From positions 63,302 through 81,447 of the forward strand of contig MU647297.1 of assembly GCA_026770585.1 (NCBI GenBank): a stretch of DNA of 18,146 nt, in the 5' to 3' direction. The stretch comes from Baffinella frigidus. Taxonomy: Eukaryota; Cryptophyceae; Cryptomonadales; Baffinellaceae. This document shows, in pieces, positions 15,901 through 18,047 of this stretch (the first letter of the stretch is position 1; every line of letters begins with the position of its first letter). Both the position numbers and the translations under genes were made by a program. The notes under the pieces were generated by a model, which did not search any database, was not told the origin of the DNA, and saw only the letters and a program-made list of their open reading frames with translations.

Positions 15901-17589
15901 CTATGGCGGAGGAAGTGGAAGAGAAGGGATATGGTGTGGAACAATCGCGTTCATTTGGACCACAACAAACACGGCCACAATGTATGTATCGTCCCGACCG
16001 CTTTTACACACACAAACATACCTACGAGGATGCTCTTACTGGCAGGAAGGTAGAAATATGGCTACTGGGACAAGGGAATGCAAACACCCATGGCGCGAGG
16101 CCAGCCCGCTAAATCATCTCGGTGATCAAGTGGATCTGGACCGGTCGGTCGCAAAGCACCTATTTTTTATCCTACTCATTGGAAGGAACAGCAAGAAACT
16201 GAGAGGAGAAGGCGGTTTCGATCGTCGGCAGAAGAGAGACTTTCATTGAAAGTGTGACGTCTGTCCATAAACCTAAGGCGTCAAGAGAGCACGATCCGAG
16301 AGTTGTTTTCAAACGCTTCCCGAGTTTACCATGCGTGCGTGAATGTCTAGTAGATACGCTGCCTTCAAAACGCCGAAGCCCAAAACATCACCAACCATAC
16401 ATCAGTGGTTCGCCACTCTCGACTGCCTACGCCCTACACCCAGCTATGACCAATGCGTGGATTGCAGGAGAAGAAGAAGGCTTAAGGGCCTATCTAGGAC
16501 CTGTATCGAGAGTCATATAGAAGAAGAAGCAGAAGGAGAAAAAGAAGGGGGAAAAAAAGAAAGAAAAAAGAAAGAAAAAACGACGATAAGGAGGAGGAGG
16601 AGGAGGAGGAGGAAGACGAGGAGGAGGAAGAGGAAGAAGAAACAAGAAAGAAGAAGGAAGAAAGACGAAGCATAAGCGAGAGGGGCGGCATTTCAAGCCC
16701 CTGAGAGGTAAGACCTCTCAGATCGTCCTCTGGAAAAAGTATCCAGCATCTTTCCAAACCGTCTGGACGTGACTTTTTCCAATCAAATAGAAGAAAAAGA
16801 TCTAGTTCCGGTTCAAAAGTGATCCTTGTAGTCTTTTGAGTGGTCACACAGTCTGACTAGATCGAACGAAAAAAAGACGAAGAAAAGGCGACAGGGGGGG
16901 GGGGGCTGAGACCTCTTGGATCGTTCTCTGGAGAAGGTATCCAGCTTCTTTCCGGACCGTCTCGTCCCTGTTCTCCACCGTTACTTAAGTTAATCCACCG
17001 TTGCTTAAGTTAATCCACCGTTACTTAAGTTAATCCACCGTTGCTTAAGTTAATCCACCGTTACTTAAGTTAATCCACTGTTGCGTAAGTCAAAGGAGGT
17101 TCCGCTTCTTGCTTTAACACGTTCCGCGCCGGTCGATCCAGTCAGCCTGTGTATCCACTCAAAAGACAACAAGGAACACTCTTGAACCGGAATTGGATCC
17201 GTTTTTTCAATTTGTATTGCAAATAAAACAAATCACGTTCCTCCCTGGATATCCAAGTTCGTACCCGGTAGCCTTTTGAACGGATAACATGCCTCTTCGC
17301 GGGGCTCAACTTACACAATTCAAACTACCAAGAATGTAAGTCAATCTGTGTCAGGACCTGGAAACACATCCGCTCTACAGATCCCCCACCAATGAAGTCA
17401 GAGAGAGCGAGAGCGAGAGAGTGAGTGAGAGAGCAAGAGAGAGAGAGAGAGCGCGAGAGAGAGAGAGCGCGAGAGAGAGAGAGTAAGAGGCGTACCTCTG
17501 ACGGAGGAAGTGAAGGAGAAGGGAGATGGTGTGGTGGAGGATCCACGAATAGTCCACGTGCGACACGTACTTCCCGATCATTCGATCAT
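195..17589 (-). CDS. ATM: ATM/Tel1-type PIKK kinase gene, partial, multi-exon (HEAT solenoid to early FAT)
   Basis: Minus-strand gene read as about 16 exons, 5' to 3': 17496-17589, 15598-15695, 14223-14298, 12707-12790, 12388-12432, 11805-11867, 11621-11677, 10961-11030, 8378-8437, 7059-7391, 5868-5967, 3823-3909, 2628-2729, 1809-1880, 1394-1435 and/or 1090-1131, 195-290. ATM is the large Ser/Thr kinase that the MRN complex activates at DNA double-strand breaks. The order of blocks is collinear with animal ATM from the late HEAT solenoid (W..L...I..L..F..QR) through VKQLPPFPEKPTF, LCxGQL, MCSLRQDFAELVFPYLI and FWLDLDYVEVARAALKCD to IDEPD...EH..EW at the start of FAT. Most joins keep frame, many in phase 0. 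Joins not resolved: 17496 exon to 15695, 10961 exon to 8437, 5868 exon to 3909, 1809 exon to the 1394/1090 exons; small exons are probably missing there. The N-terminus and the FATC/kinase part lie outside the window. The human comparison is from memory, not a database search. Confidence 0.92.
404..750 (+). repeat. Degenerate TTTAGGG array (intronic)
   Basis: Tens of copies of the plant/alveolate-type telomere heptamer, mixed with GTTTAAGG, GGGCTTAAGG and GTGTAGG variants. It lies inside the intron between the exons at 1090-1131 and 195-290, so it is interstitial and not a chromosome end. On the coding strand it reads CCCTAAA. Confidence 0.95.
1090..1131 (-). CDS. ATM: ATM exon, proximal tandem copy (SCEEGLLLLLRAD)
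   Basis: Coding strand TTCTTAG|GTCGTGCG ... GCGGACAG|GTACGTCC: 42 bp, one leading nt, 13 codons and a trailing AG. The trailing AG joins in frame to the A at 290 to give Arg before QIDEPD. It corresponds to the ATM helix reading LQDLLLEIYRSIGEPD. Both splice sites are intact, but the residue before Arg is Asp where ATM and the other copy have Tyr. Confidence 0.7.
1163..1200. repeat. Short perfect-type hairpin
   Basis: Stem GGCACGTCCCTCCCCGG, loop AAAT, then its complement with one G-T wobble. It lies between the two copies of the 42-bp exon. A weaker hairpin-like version may have existed in the sister copy. Confidence 0.85.
1394..1435 (-). CDS. ATM: ATM exon, distal tandem copy (SCEEGELLLLRAY)
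   Basis: Same 42-bp block as 1090-1131, with donor GTACAG|GTACGAAG. The AG acceptor of the other copy is GG here (TTCTCGG|GTCGTG), so this copy needs another acceptor; CGACTCAG|GGGGTGG at 1451 would give 18 codons with two leading nt. The protein (ELLLLRAYR) is closer to ATM LLLEIYR than the sister copy. Because 42 is a multiple of 3, using either or both copies keeps frame. Confidence 0.6.
1452..1808. other. Intron, no exon recognised
   Basis: Between the FAT exons. It contains long C runs at 1466-1487 and otherwise unique sequence. ATM has a poorly conserved loop here, so a small unseen exon is likely: the phase-0 end of 1809-1880 does not match the starts of the 42-bp exons. Confidence 0.5.
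1809..1880 (-). CDS. ATM: ATM exon: solenoid/FAT junction (VARAALKCDAHVTALLYMEL)
   Basis: Coding strand TGATCAG|GTGGCGCG ... ATCACCCAG|GTTGCCAA: 72 bp, 24 codons, phase 0 at both ends. It follows the 2628-2729 exon without a frame change to give LDYVE-VARAALKCDAHVTALLYMEL. Human ATM has [24 protein letters not shown], the strongest family match in the window. The donor could be shifted a few codons downstream. Confidence 0.9.
1889..1981. repeat. Four-copy minisatellite
   Basis: Unit CAAGTCCGTGGGTTGG(G/C)TTCA, alternating with either a short or a longer spacer (ATACCATTT), so two ~43-bp double units. It lies directly upstream (coding sense) of the acceptor at 1881. Confidence 0.9.
1982..2627. 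other. Intron, dispersed repeat fragment
   Basis: No exon recognised. The segment GAATTGACTTTTGGC.ACC, followed by a TCTGGCGTG block (about 2200-2243), recurs near 17788-17830, so it is part of a dispersed repeat. The GTGCGCGTCGCACT...CGCGCCAC block near 1849-1880 (exon end) also recurs near 2254-2295, suggesting an exon-derived copy. Confidence 0.55.
2628..2729 (-). CDS. ATM: ATM exon: last solenoid helix (REVAQWKTSFWLDLDYVE)
   Basis: Coding strand GTGGTGCAG|GTGAAACTC ... TACGTCGAG|GTGTCGCGC: 102 bp, 34 codons, phase 0 at both ends. It starts VKLAEQDSS and ends FWLDLDYVE, the counterpart of the ATM motif FWLDLNYLE just before FAT. It joins in frame to 3823-3909 upstream and 1809-1880 downstream. 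The longest ORF over this interval is in another frame and is a shadow. Confidence 0.92.
2989..3183. mobile_element. Foldback / MITE-like element 1
   Basis: Inverted repeat of about 195 bp with outer arms AGAGCGGTTTTC.CATCTGTCGGCCAC and complement, and inner arms around ATGAACAAGGGCTCCAAT and its complement. It is non-coding and entirely intronic. No clear target-site duplication was seen. Confidence 0.85.
3231..3250 (-). pseudogene. Remnant of 3' end of exon 3823-3909 (short)
   Basis: Coding strand CGCGTGCTGCCAGAAG|GTACTAAC resembles CGTGCATGCTTTCAGAAG|GTACCACC of the true exon. Only the last ~17 exon bases and the donor are preserved. Confidence 0.5.
3433..3482 (-). pseudogene. Partial exon copy (LVLGALEQFRACFEK)
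   Basis: The 3' part of exon 3823-3909 repeated: coding strand GGCTGGTGCTCGGAGC..., ending CTTCGAGAAG|GCACTACC. It has a GC where the parent has a GT donor and no acceptor, so it is probably not spliced in. It keeps an open frame with conservative changes. Confidence 0.75.
3608..3640. repeat. (CT)n microsatellite
   Basis: Uninterrupted CT dinucleotides. On the coding strand this is a (GA)n tract starting about 18 nt after the donor-like site of the partial exon copy at 3659-3700. Confidence 0.95.
3659..3700 (-). pseudogene. Partial exon copy (LGALEQLCACFQK)
   Basis: Second intronic copy of the 3' part of exon 3823-3909. Coding strand ATGCTCGGAGCG ... TTCCAGAAG|GTTCGGC, followed by a GA microsatellite. 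It lacks the 5' half of the exon and any acceptor AG. Confidence 0.75.
3823..3909 (-). CDS. ATM: ATM exon: late solenoid (NDKADVEAVRLVLGALEQL)
   Basis: Coding strand GCCGCAG|CACGTGCTG ... TTTCAGAAG|GTACCACC: 87 bp, 29 codons, phase 0. It aligns with the ATM stretch LDKKSQRTMLAVVDYM that precedes FWLDLNYLE, and joins in frame to 2628-2729. An alternative acceptor, GGCAG|ACGTGGAG at 3884, would join directly in frame to the 1-nt overhang of exon 5868-5967; with the longer start a small exon in between is needed. A TTC tract begins just after the donor. Confidence 0.85.
3930..4105 (+). repeat. Degenerate TTTAGGG array
   Basis: TTTAGGG, GGGTTTGGGG and GGTTGAGGG variants, ending about 20 nt upstream (coding sense) of the acceptor at 3910. 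As in other introns of this gene, the plus strand is the G-rich strand. Confidence 0.95.
4403..4450. repeat. (CCTCAAC)n heptamer array
   Basis: Six to seven copies of CCTCAAC, a variant of the telomere-like heptamer in the C-rich orientation on the plus strand, opposite to most arrays in this window. Confidence 0.9.
4843..4985. mobile_element. Foldback / MITE-like element 2
   Basis: Long inverted repeat ending CTGAAAATGGGGTAGTTAG and its complement. The arms continue through CCTAGGACCTCCTAC.GTAGGCCGAG to a loop of roughly 20 nt near 4912-4925. It is the most complete hairpin of the window, with only a few mismatches and a small indel. No coding capacity. Confidence 0.9.
5296..5862. repeat. 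Homopurine tract (GGGGAGA-rich)
   Basis: About 570 bp that is almost all G and A on the plus strand, i.e. pyrimidine-rich on the coding strand, beginning a few bases after the donor of exon 5868-5967. Apparent proline/serine or glycine/arginine ORFs here on both strands are composition artefacts. Such mirror-repeat purine tracts can form triplex (H-DNA). Confidence 0.9.
5868..5967 (-). CDS. ATM: ATM exon: solenoid (DFAELVFPYLILGRFLGW)
   Basis: Coding strand AACACCAG|GACTTCGCC ... CGAAGTGCAG|GTCGCCTC: 100 bp, 33 codons plus 1 nt. It follows exon 7059-7391 (ending KMCSLRQ) in phase 0 to give MCSLRQ-DFAELVFPYLI, matching human ATM [21 protein letters not shown]. The trailing G is the unresolved phase at the next join. 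Confidence 0.88.
5993..6160. repeat. TTC-rich microsatellite
   Basis: Interrupted TTC / TCATCA / CT tracts. On the coding strand these are GAA repeats, ending about 25 nt before the acceptor of exon 5868-5967. Confidence 0.9.
6543..6636. repeat. 26-bp minisatellite
   Basis: Unit GACTCAACGGCAGTCATCAGGATAAG starts at 6543, 6569, 6595 and 6621; three and a half copies, with point differences. Confidence 0.9.
6690..6855. mobile_element. Foldback / MITE-like element 3
   Basis: Inverted repeat: GCGTTGTTCAGAGAAGTT.GCCACCGAAAAA at the left and its complement at the right. The inner arms contain AATTGGAGCCATTTTGTC and complement, with a loop around 6768-6778. The inner TTGGAGCC / GGCTCCAA with TGGCCACC-like ends recalls element 1 (2989-3183). 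Confidence 0.9.
7059..7391 (-). CDS. ATM: ATM exon: solenoid, largest exon (111 codons)
   Basis: Coding strand TTGCATTAG|GTTGTCGAGG ... CTTCGACAG|GTTGTGATC: 333 bp, exactly 111 codons, phase 0 both sides. It starts VVEEAAELLKSIFRLPHC, continues to FFSPFLNAE, LSMLPWEDP and YPEWLAVLAAALC and ends LWPLCAKMCSLRQ. These match ATM [46 protein letters not shown] and ILQLLKPMCEVK in order. With 8378-8437 upstream and 5868-5967 downstream it gives about 160 continuous residues of helical repeat. An in-frame stop (TAG) sits directly upstream of the acceptor, so the exon limit is firm. Confidence 0.92.
7930..8190. repeat. GA/CGAG/GT microsatellite block
   Basis: Runs of GCGAGCGAGA, GAGAGA and GTGTGT. 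It begins (coding sense) a few bases after the donor of the partial exon copy at 8202-8220. ORFs made of Ser-Leu or Arg-Glu repeats here are artefacts. Confidence 0.92.
8202..8220 (-). pseudogene. Remnant of 3' end of exon 8378-8437
   Basis: Coding strand GTCGACGCACGCATCGAG|GTACCCC matches TCCGACGACCGCATCGAG|GTACCTC of the real exon, with its donor, and is followed by a GA-type microsatellite as the parent is. No acceptor is seen. Confidence 0.7.
8222..8372. repeat. GA microsatellite block
   Basis: GAGA, GGGAGA and AAAGAGA variants filling the space between the donor of exon 8378-8437 and its downstream partial copy. On the coding strand this is a CT-rich tract starting about 6 nt after the donor. 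Confidence 0.92.
8378..8437 (-). CDS. ATM: ATM exon: solenoid (TATAEVAMMLRSYLSDDRIE)
   Basis: Coding strand AAATTGCAG|ACGGCGACG ... CGCATCGAG|GTACCTC: 60 bp, 20 codons, phase 0 at both ends. With the next exon it reads MMLRSYLSDDRIE-VVEEAAELLKSIF, matching ATM [28 protein letters not shown]. Partial copies lie on both sides (8202-8220 and 8617-8658). Confidence 0.9.
8444..8569. repeat. 63-bp tandem duplication
   Basis: Two nearly identical 63-bp units (8444-8506 and 8507-8569), AT-rich, containing CATATCATGAATAT and CATCATTTCAG, directly upstream (coding sense) of the acceptor of exon 8378-8437. A diverged third relative lies at about 8670-8740. Confidence 0.95.
8617..8658 (-). pseudogene. 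Partial copy of 5' part of exon 8378-8437
   Basis: Coding strand GGGCAG|ACAGCGACGGCG encodes TATARAAMMLRSF, very close to TATAEVAMMLRSY, after an intact acceptor. The 3' part and the donor are gone, so it is a truncated duplicate. Flanking intron (GTATAAG.CAACCGC) is duplicated too. Confidence 0.8.
8750..9335. repeat. Intron with GGTACGGGTGG repeats and CCCTAAA-like segments
   Basis: No exon recognised. GGTACGGGTGG is found at 9180, 9252, 9290 and again at 9677, mostly followed by (G)TC.GCTA or similar, as decayed copies of a ~40-110-bp unit. At 8995-9118, (A)CGCCAGCT(G/A)ACC with CTCAAACCTAAACC recurs three times, the C-rich orientation of the telomere-like repeat. Confidence 0.65.
9336..9514. 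repeat. AACACC hexamer array
   Basis: ACCAAC / ATCAAC / ACGAAC hexamers. Long Thr-Asn or Val-Leu ORFs on the two strands here are consequences of the hexamer period, not genes. Confidence 0.92.
9790..10020. repeat. Compound microsatellite (CT, CA, TA, TCTG)
   Basis: CT tracts at about 9790-9806, 9860-9925 and 9990-10020, CA at 9808-9832, TA at 9833-9855, TCTG/TCTA at 9877-9893 and 9958-9990. It is interrupted at 9927-9955 by a fragment like the 3' end of the candidate exon 10029-10062. Confidence 0.95.
10029..10062 (-). CDS. Possible ATM micro-exon
   Basis: Coding strand GTGTGCAG|GTCTAAGGG ... GGAACATGCAG|GTACCCT has the typical AG|G acceptor and AG|GTACC donor, and is followed by GA repeats like other exons. 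A fragment of its 3' end (CGCGGAACATGCAA|GTGAGC) is duplicated at 9939-9953. One frame gives SKGAVFTRNMQ, another LRARYSRGTC; ATM has about 30 poorly conserved residues here. The phase does not settle the choice. Confidence 0.35.
10355..10416. repeat. 31-bp tandem duplication
   Basis: GGTCTCCTAATT(G/A)AATGAAAACGCTAATTTA twice, 10355-10385 and 10386-10416, one substitution apart. Confidence 0.95.
10486..10617. mobile_element. Foldback / MITE-like element 4
   Basis: Outer arms CCGGGGAAA and TTTCCCCGG; inner arms TTCCTGGCAACGAAAATTACTACACAA with complement, loop around 10545-10560. Its core GGCAACGAAAATTAC.ACACAATT is shared with element 5 at 15022-15154, while the outer arms differ. Confidence 0.9.
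10961..11030 (-). CDS. ATM: ATM exon: solenoid (DDEMLQLVSNCLGQL)
   Basis: Coding strand GCGCAG|GCGGGGTCG ... CAGCTGGTTC|GTACCCC: 70 bp; a donor at CAGCTG|GTTCGT is an alternative. It joins exon 11621-11677 in phase 0 to give LLRLAQ-AGSLQGPDDEMLQLVSNCLGQL, matching ATM [29 protein letters not shown]. The intron just before it is the telomere-like array with a 281-bp duplication. Confidence 0.85.
11033..11535 (+). repeat. Duplicated telomere-like segment (281-bp unit)
   Basis: GCGCATCACCGATGCCGAGTG starts at 11033 and again at 11314; the rest of the unit repeats (GGTTTTTAGCG, GGTTCAGTGTGTTGGG, GGTTCTTAATTTAGG). The second copy has fewer TTTAGGG heptamers in the middle, so the array changed length after duplication. 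The first bases derive from the acceptor region of exon 10961-11030. Confidence 0.92.
11621..11677 (-). CDS. ATM: ATM exon: solenoid (AVAPALLSRCLAKLLRLAQ), GC donor
   Basis: Coding strand AAACCAG|GCCGTCGCG ... CTCGCGCAG|GCGAGGAT: 57 bp, 19 codons, phase 0. No GT occurs near the 3' end; AG|GCGAGG fits a GC donor and gives the in-frame join that homology demands (ATM VKLVVNLLQLSK). It lies between telomere-like arrays. Confidence 0.82.
11684..11799 (+). repeat. Degenerate TTTAGGG array
   Basis: Fills the intron between exons 11805-11867 and 11621-11677, leaving almost no other intron sequence; an intron built of telomere-like heptamers. Confidence 0.93.
11805..11867 (-). CDS. ATM: ATM exon: solenoid (ASIRELHRLLRDEGERAA)
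   Basis: Coding strand AAAGTGCAG|GTGAGTCAA ... CGCGCAGCG|GTCTGCC: 63 bp, 21 codons, phase 0. Joined to the preceding exon it gives DHVPLE-VSQASIRELHRLLRDEG, matching ATM [21 protein letters not shown]. A later acceptor (GATCAG|GGAACTG) is possible but breaks phase. The donor lacks the usual AG before GT. Confidence 0.78.
11873..12057 (+). repeat. Array of TTTATGGATTAGGGCCTAA units
   Basis: About eight units of 17-36 bp built from TTTATGGATTAGGGCCTAA and AATTAGGGCC; probably an offshoot of the TTTAGGG type. It ends just upstream (coding sense) of exon 11805-11867. Confidence 0.9.
12388..12432 (-). CDS. ATM: ATM exon: solenoid (VIQLICDAKDHVPLE), GC donor
   Basis: Coding strand CTGTTGCAG|GTCATCCAG ... 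CCCCTCGAG|GCACCACC: 45 bp, 15 codons, phase 0. The GC donor GCACC has the same +3/+4 AC as the GTACC donors nearby. An alternative is read-through (APPPPPSQKLQFSRVDYRL) to a GT donor near 12334, also in frame, but homology favours the shorter form, which joins directly to VSQASIREL. Confidence 0.78.
12590..12700. repeat. Dispersed intronic repeat (copy of 3340-3430)
   Basis: CATCATTCAGCGGAACCC, ATTCTAAAGTCAAC and GATAAGGCAG...CTCGAGCCCTCTGGCGTGGT occur in the same order at about 3338-3428. Both copies lie just downstream (coding sense) of an exon or exon copy. Confidence 0.85.
12707..12790 (-). CDS. ATM: ATM exon: solenoid (AVKQLPPFPEKPTFRNVTKY)
   Basis: Coding strand GTGGGCAG|GCCGTGAAG ... 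ATCAACGAG|GTACACC: 84 bp, 28 codons, phase 0 both ends, ending LERRDINE. Matches the ATM segment IKLLDPFPDHVVFKDLR. Both splice sites are canonical. It joins in frame to VIQLICDAKD in the next exon and to VDGSQ of the previous one. Confidence 0.9.
12955..12974 (-). pseudogene. Remnant of 5' end of exon 12707-12790
   Basis: Coding strand GGCTGCAG|GCAGTGAAGCAGTTGCCGC reproduces the acceptor and first ~18 nt (AVKQLP) of the real exon, then diverges. It shows that acceptor-side ends are also copied. Confidence 0.7.
12980..13270. other. Intron, mosaic of repeated blocks
   Basis: The blocks CAGCCAGCCGGA.GTTTTTGC (near 12978 and 13090), GGGAAGGGCATC..TATCCAGAC.AACCC (near 13051 and 13420) and GTCAACTTC.GACA recur in shuffled order. 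No exon is expected between 14223-14298 and 12707-12790, which join in frame. Confidence 0.6.
13271..13354. repeat. 21-bp minisatellite
   Basis: Four 21-bp units (GGTAC.TGGA.CCTTGAA.GT type) at 13271, 13292, 13313 and 13334. The unit is a multiple of 3, so an ORF crosses it, but nothing else supports coding. Confidence 0.9.
13632..13652 (-). pseudogene. Remnant of 3' end of exon 14223-14298
   Basis: Coding strand GCAGCGTTCACGGCTCGCAG|GCACC against GGAGCGTTGACGGCTCGCAG|GCACC of the true exon; the GC donor is copied too. Further, shorter copies lie near 13718, 13884 and 14010. Confidence 0.75.
13745..14195 (+). repeat. Telomere-like array with a 126-bp higher-order unit
   Basis: Degenerate GGGTTTAGGGTTCA repeats. 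A unit with CATGCGTGCGAGCCGTCAACAC, GAGGTGGCTTAGGGTCTCGG and GTAAGTGTTTGAGG starts at 13878 and 14004. The GCGAGCCGTCAAC part is the end of exon 14223-14298, now amplified inside the array. Confidence 0.85.
14223..14298 (-). CDS. ATM: ATM exon: solenoid (YLDIIEELLDAAQGSVDGSQ), GC donor
   Basis: Coding strand AAAGCAG|GGGGGAGG ... GGCTCGCAG|GCACCCAT: 76 bp, 1 nt plus 25 codons. The leading G completes the AG left by exon 15598-15695 (Arg), giving EAAD-R-GEENLYLDIIEELLDAAQ. It ends in phase 0 before AVKQLPPF. ATM has KQVLDLLKYLVIDN...TIKLLDPFP here. The AG|GCACCC donor is GC type; no suitable GT is present. Confidence 0.82.
14286..14420. repeat. CCCCCCTGCTTTT.CAGAAA...AGGGGGCG repeat
   Basis: Three diverged ~45-bp units at about 14292, 14338 and 14385, the first supplying the acceptor CAG of exon 14223-14298. 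Next to it (14410-14475) is a CTGCTG-rich stretch that reads as polyglutamine on the minus strand. Confidence 0.8.
14611..14818. repeat. 100-bp tandem duplication
   Basis: CTTAGCAGCCACCGTTG starts at 14611 and 14711; TTTCCGGGGGAAA.., TTCTCGGGTGAGAATC.ACT and TATTCCCGA.GTC repeat in the same order. The inner TTCCCGA / TCGGGTGAGAA parts are weakly inverted. Confidence 0.9.
14851..14885 (-). pseudogene. Partial copy 4 of exon 15598-15695
   Basis: Coding strand GGTGCCCATCGCCAGTGAAGCGGCAGACA (VPIASEAAD), with the donor lost (ACATGC). Only the 3' third of the exon remains. Confidence 0.75.
15022..15154. mobile_element. Foldback / MITE-like element 5
   Basis: Arms CTCCATAAAAT.ATT.ATTAATTGC and complement, with inner GGCAACGAAAATTACCACACAATTTG and complement. 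The core is shared with element 4 at 10486-10617 but the terminal arms are different. Confidence 0.92.
15195..15259 (-). pseudogene. Partial copy 3 of exon 15598-15695
   Basis: Encodes LWPYLSDIVCPLVPIASEAAD, ending GCCGACAG|GAACCGCCC, identical in donor context to the parent. It is preceded (coding sense) by 27-bp repeats instead of the real 5' part and acceptor. Confidence 0.85.
15257..15445. repeat. 27-bp minisatellite, seven units
   Basis: Unit GAGTGTGTGATTTCCTAG plus TTGCATCTT starts every 27 bp from 15257. Two more units lie at 15526-15579. It gives a 9-residue repeat ORF on the minus strand, but homology places it in the intron. Confidence 0.95.
15464..15528 (-). pseudogene. Partial copy 2 of exon 15598-15695
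   Basis: Encodes LWPYLSDIVCPLVPIASEAAD, ending GGCAGACAG|GCACTGTC; a GC occurs where the parent has GA. The 5' half and acceptor are replaced by the 27-bp repeat. Confidence 0.85.
15598..15695 (-). CDS. ATM: ATM exon: solenoid (ALWPYLSDIVCPLVPIASEA), possible GA donor
   Basis: Coding strand TGAATCCAG|GTTCTGCGC ... GCGGCAGACAG|GAACCGCC: 98 bp, 32 codons plus AG. It starts VLRVGNDASD. ATM has [20 protein letters not shown] here. No GT occurs before the first in-frame stop, so the donor is non-canonical: AG|GAACC has the frame (Arg with the next exon) and the local context; a GC nine bases on (CGCCC|GCCCC) would also keep frame. Three partial copies lie downstream. Confidence 0.8.
15720..15898. 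repeat. GA microsatellite block
   Basis: GA with GCGA, AAAGAGA and GGGAAA variants, starting about 3 nt after the donor-like site of the exon copy at 15901-15946 (CT on the coding strand). Confidence 0.95.
15901..15946 (-). pseudogene. Partial copy of exon 17496-17589 (HTISLLFHFLRHR)
   Basis: Coding strand TTCCACACCATATCCC ... CGCCATAG|GTACTCTC matches the 3' half of exon 17496-17589, with intact donor and the following CT tract. No acceptor and no matching 5' half. Confidence 0.8.
15950..16515. other. Intron, no exon recognised
   Basis: Exon 17496-17589 ends with 2 nt of a codon and 15598-15695 begins in phase 0, so a short exon (ATM SLRSFSLCCDLLSQ region) should lie between 15700 and 17490. 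I could not find it. Confidence 0.5.
16517..16680. repeat. AAG/GGA purine tract
   Basis: GAAGAA, AAAGAAAG and GGAGGAGGAGGA runs; polypyrimidine on the coding strand. Lys/Arg or Ser/Phe ORFs here are artefacts. Confidence 0.92.
16708..17199. mobile_element. Larger inverted-repeat element with internal satellite
   Basis: GATCTAGTTCCGGTTCAAAAG...GTCTTTTGAGTGG...CACAG.CTGACTAGATCG at 16799-16866 returns inverted at 17133-17199 with about 80 % identity by eye. The interior has a second copy (16907-16968) of the segment 16708-16772 (AGACCTCT..GATCGT.CTCTGG), a G run and a 20-bp satellite. It could be a composite non-autonomous transposon; no transposase reading frame is seen. Confidence 0.75.
16975..17094. 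repeat. 20-bp satellite with 40-bp higher order
   Basis: Six units CCACCGTT(A/G)CTTAAGTTAAT. The A and G variants alternate strictly, so the true unit is 40 bp; the last unit is degenerate. Each contains the palindrome ACTTAAGT or GCTTAAGT. Confidence 0.95.
17400..17485. repeat. GA microsatellite
   Basis: GAGAGAGCGCGAGAGA tract, beginning about 10 nt after the donor of exon 17496-17589 (CT on the coding strand). Confidence 0.95.
17496..17589 (-). CDS. ATM: ATM exon: solenoid, most 5' seen (YSWILHHTISLLLHFLRQR)
   Basis: Coding strand CGACTGCAG|ATGATCGAA ... CGTCAGAG|GTACGCC: 94 bp; 2 nt, 30 codons, then AG. Reads DRMIGKYVSHVDYSW, then ILHHTISLLLHFLRQR. Human ATM has [22 protein letters not shown], with W, the I..LI.Y spacing and the final QR kept. 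A partial copy with its GA tract is at 15901-15946. Confidence 0.83.
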
Positions 17590-18032
17590 CTGCAGTCGAC
17601 GATCAGTATCGGCTGTGTGGTTCCGCTCTGTGACACCCTGGATTTCGCGATCTCATGGGTATCCATTCAACTTCATCACGCTGTGTTTGGGCAGCGCGCG
17701 ACGCCAGATTCCTGGGTTCGGCTCTTTCCAGCACTCTTTTGGGAGCCCAACTATCCCAAGTAAACAGTTCCCCCTTATTCCCTCCGGGGAATTGACTTTT
17801 GGCGACCCCTTCCATAAATCTGGCGTGGTTTGTGTTGGCAGCGTGCGCCGTTCCGAAGGTTGCGTCCGGATTCACTCTCTAGCTCTGCCAGTCACCCGGG
17901 TTGACTGTTCAGTTGCTTCCCGAGTGCCGTTTTCTGGAATCGAGAGTAATACCGAGTGCCGTTTCCTGGGCAGCGCAGGGCACGCAGGAATCAACAGGAA
18001 CATGAGCGCTGCCCGCCGACACACGATCGAGA
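17590..18032. other. Intron or upstream sequence, no exon recognised
   Basis: Contains a copy of the GAATTGACTTTTGGC.ACC / TCTGGCGTG block also found near 2200, and CCGAGTGCCGTTT(C/T)CTGG twice (17920 and 17953). The preceding ATM exons should lie here or beyond the right edge. Confidence 0.5.
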
Positions 18033-18047
18033 GTGTGTGTGTGTGTG

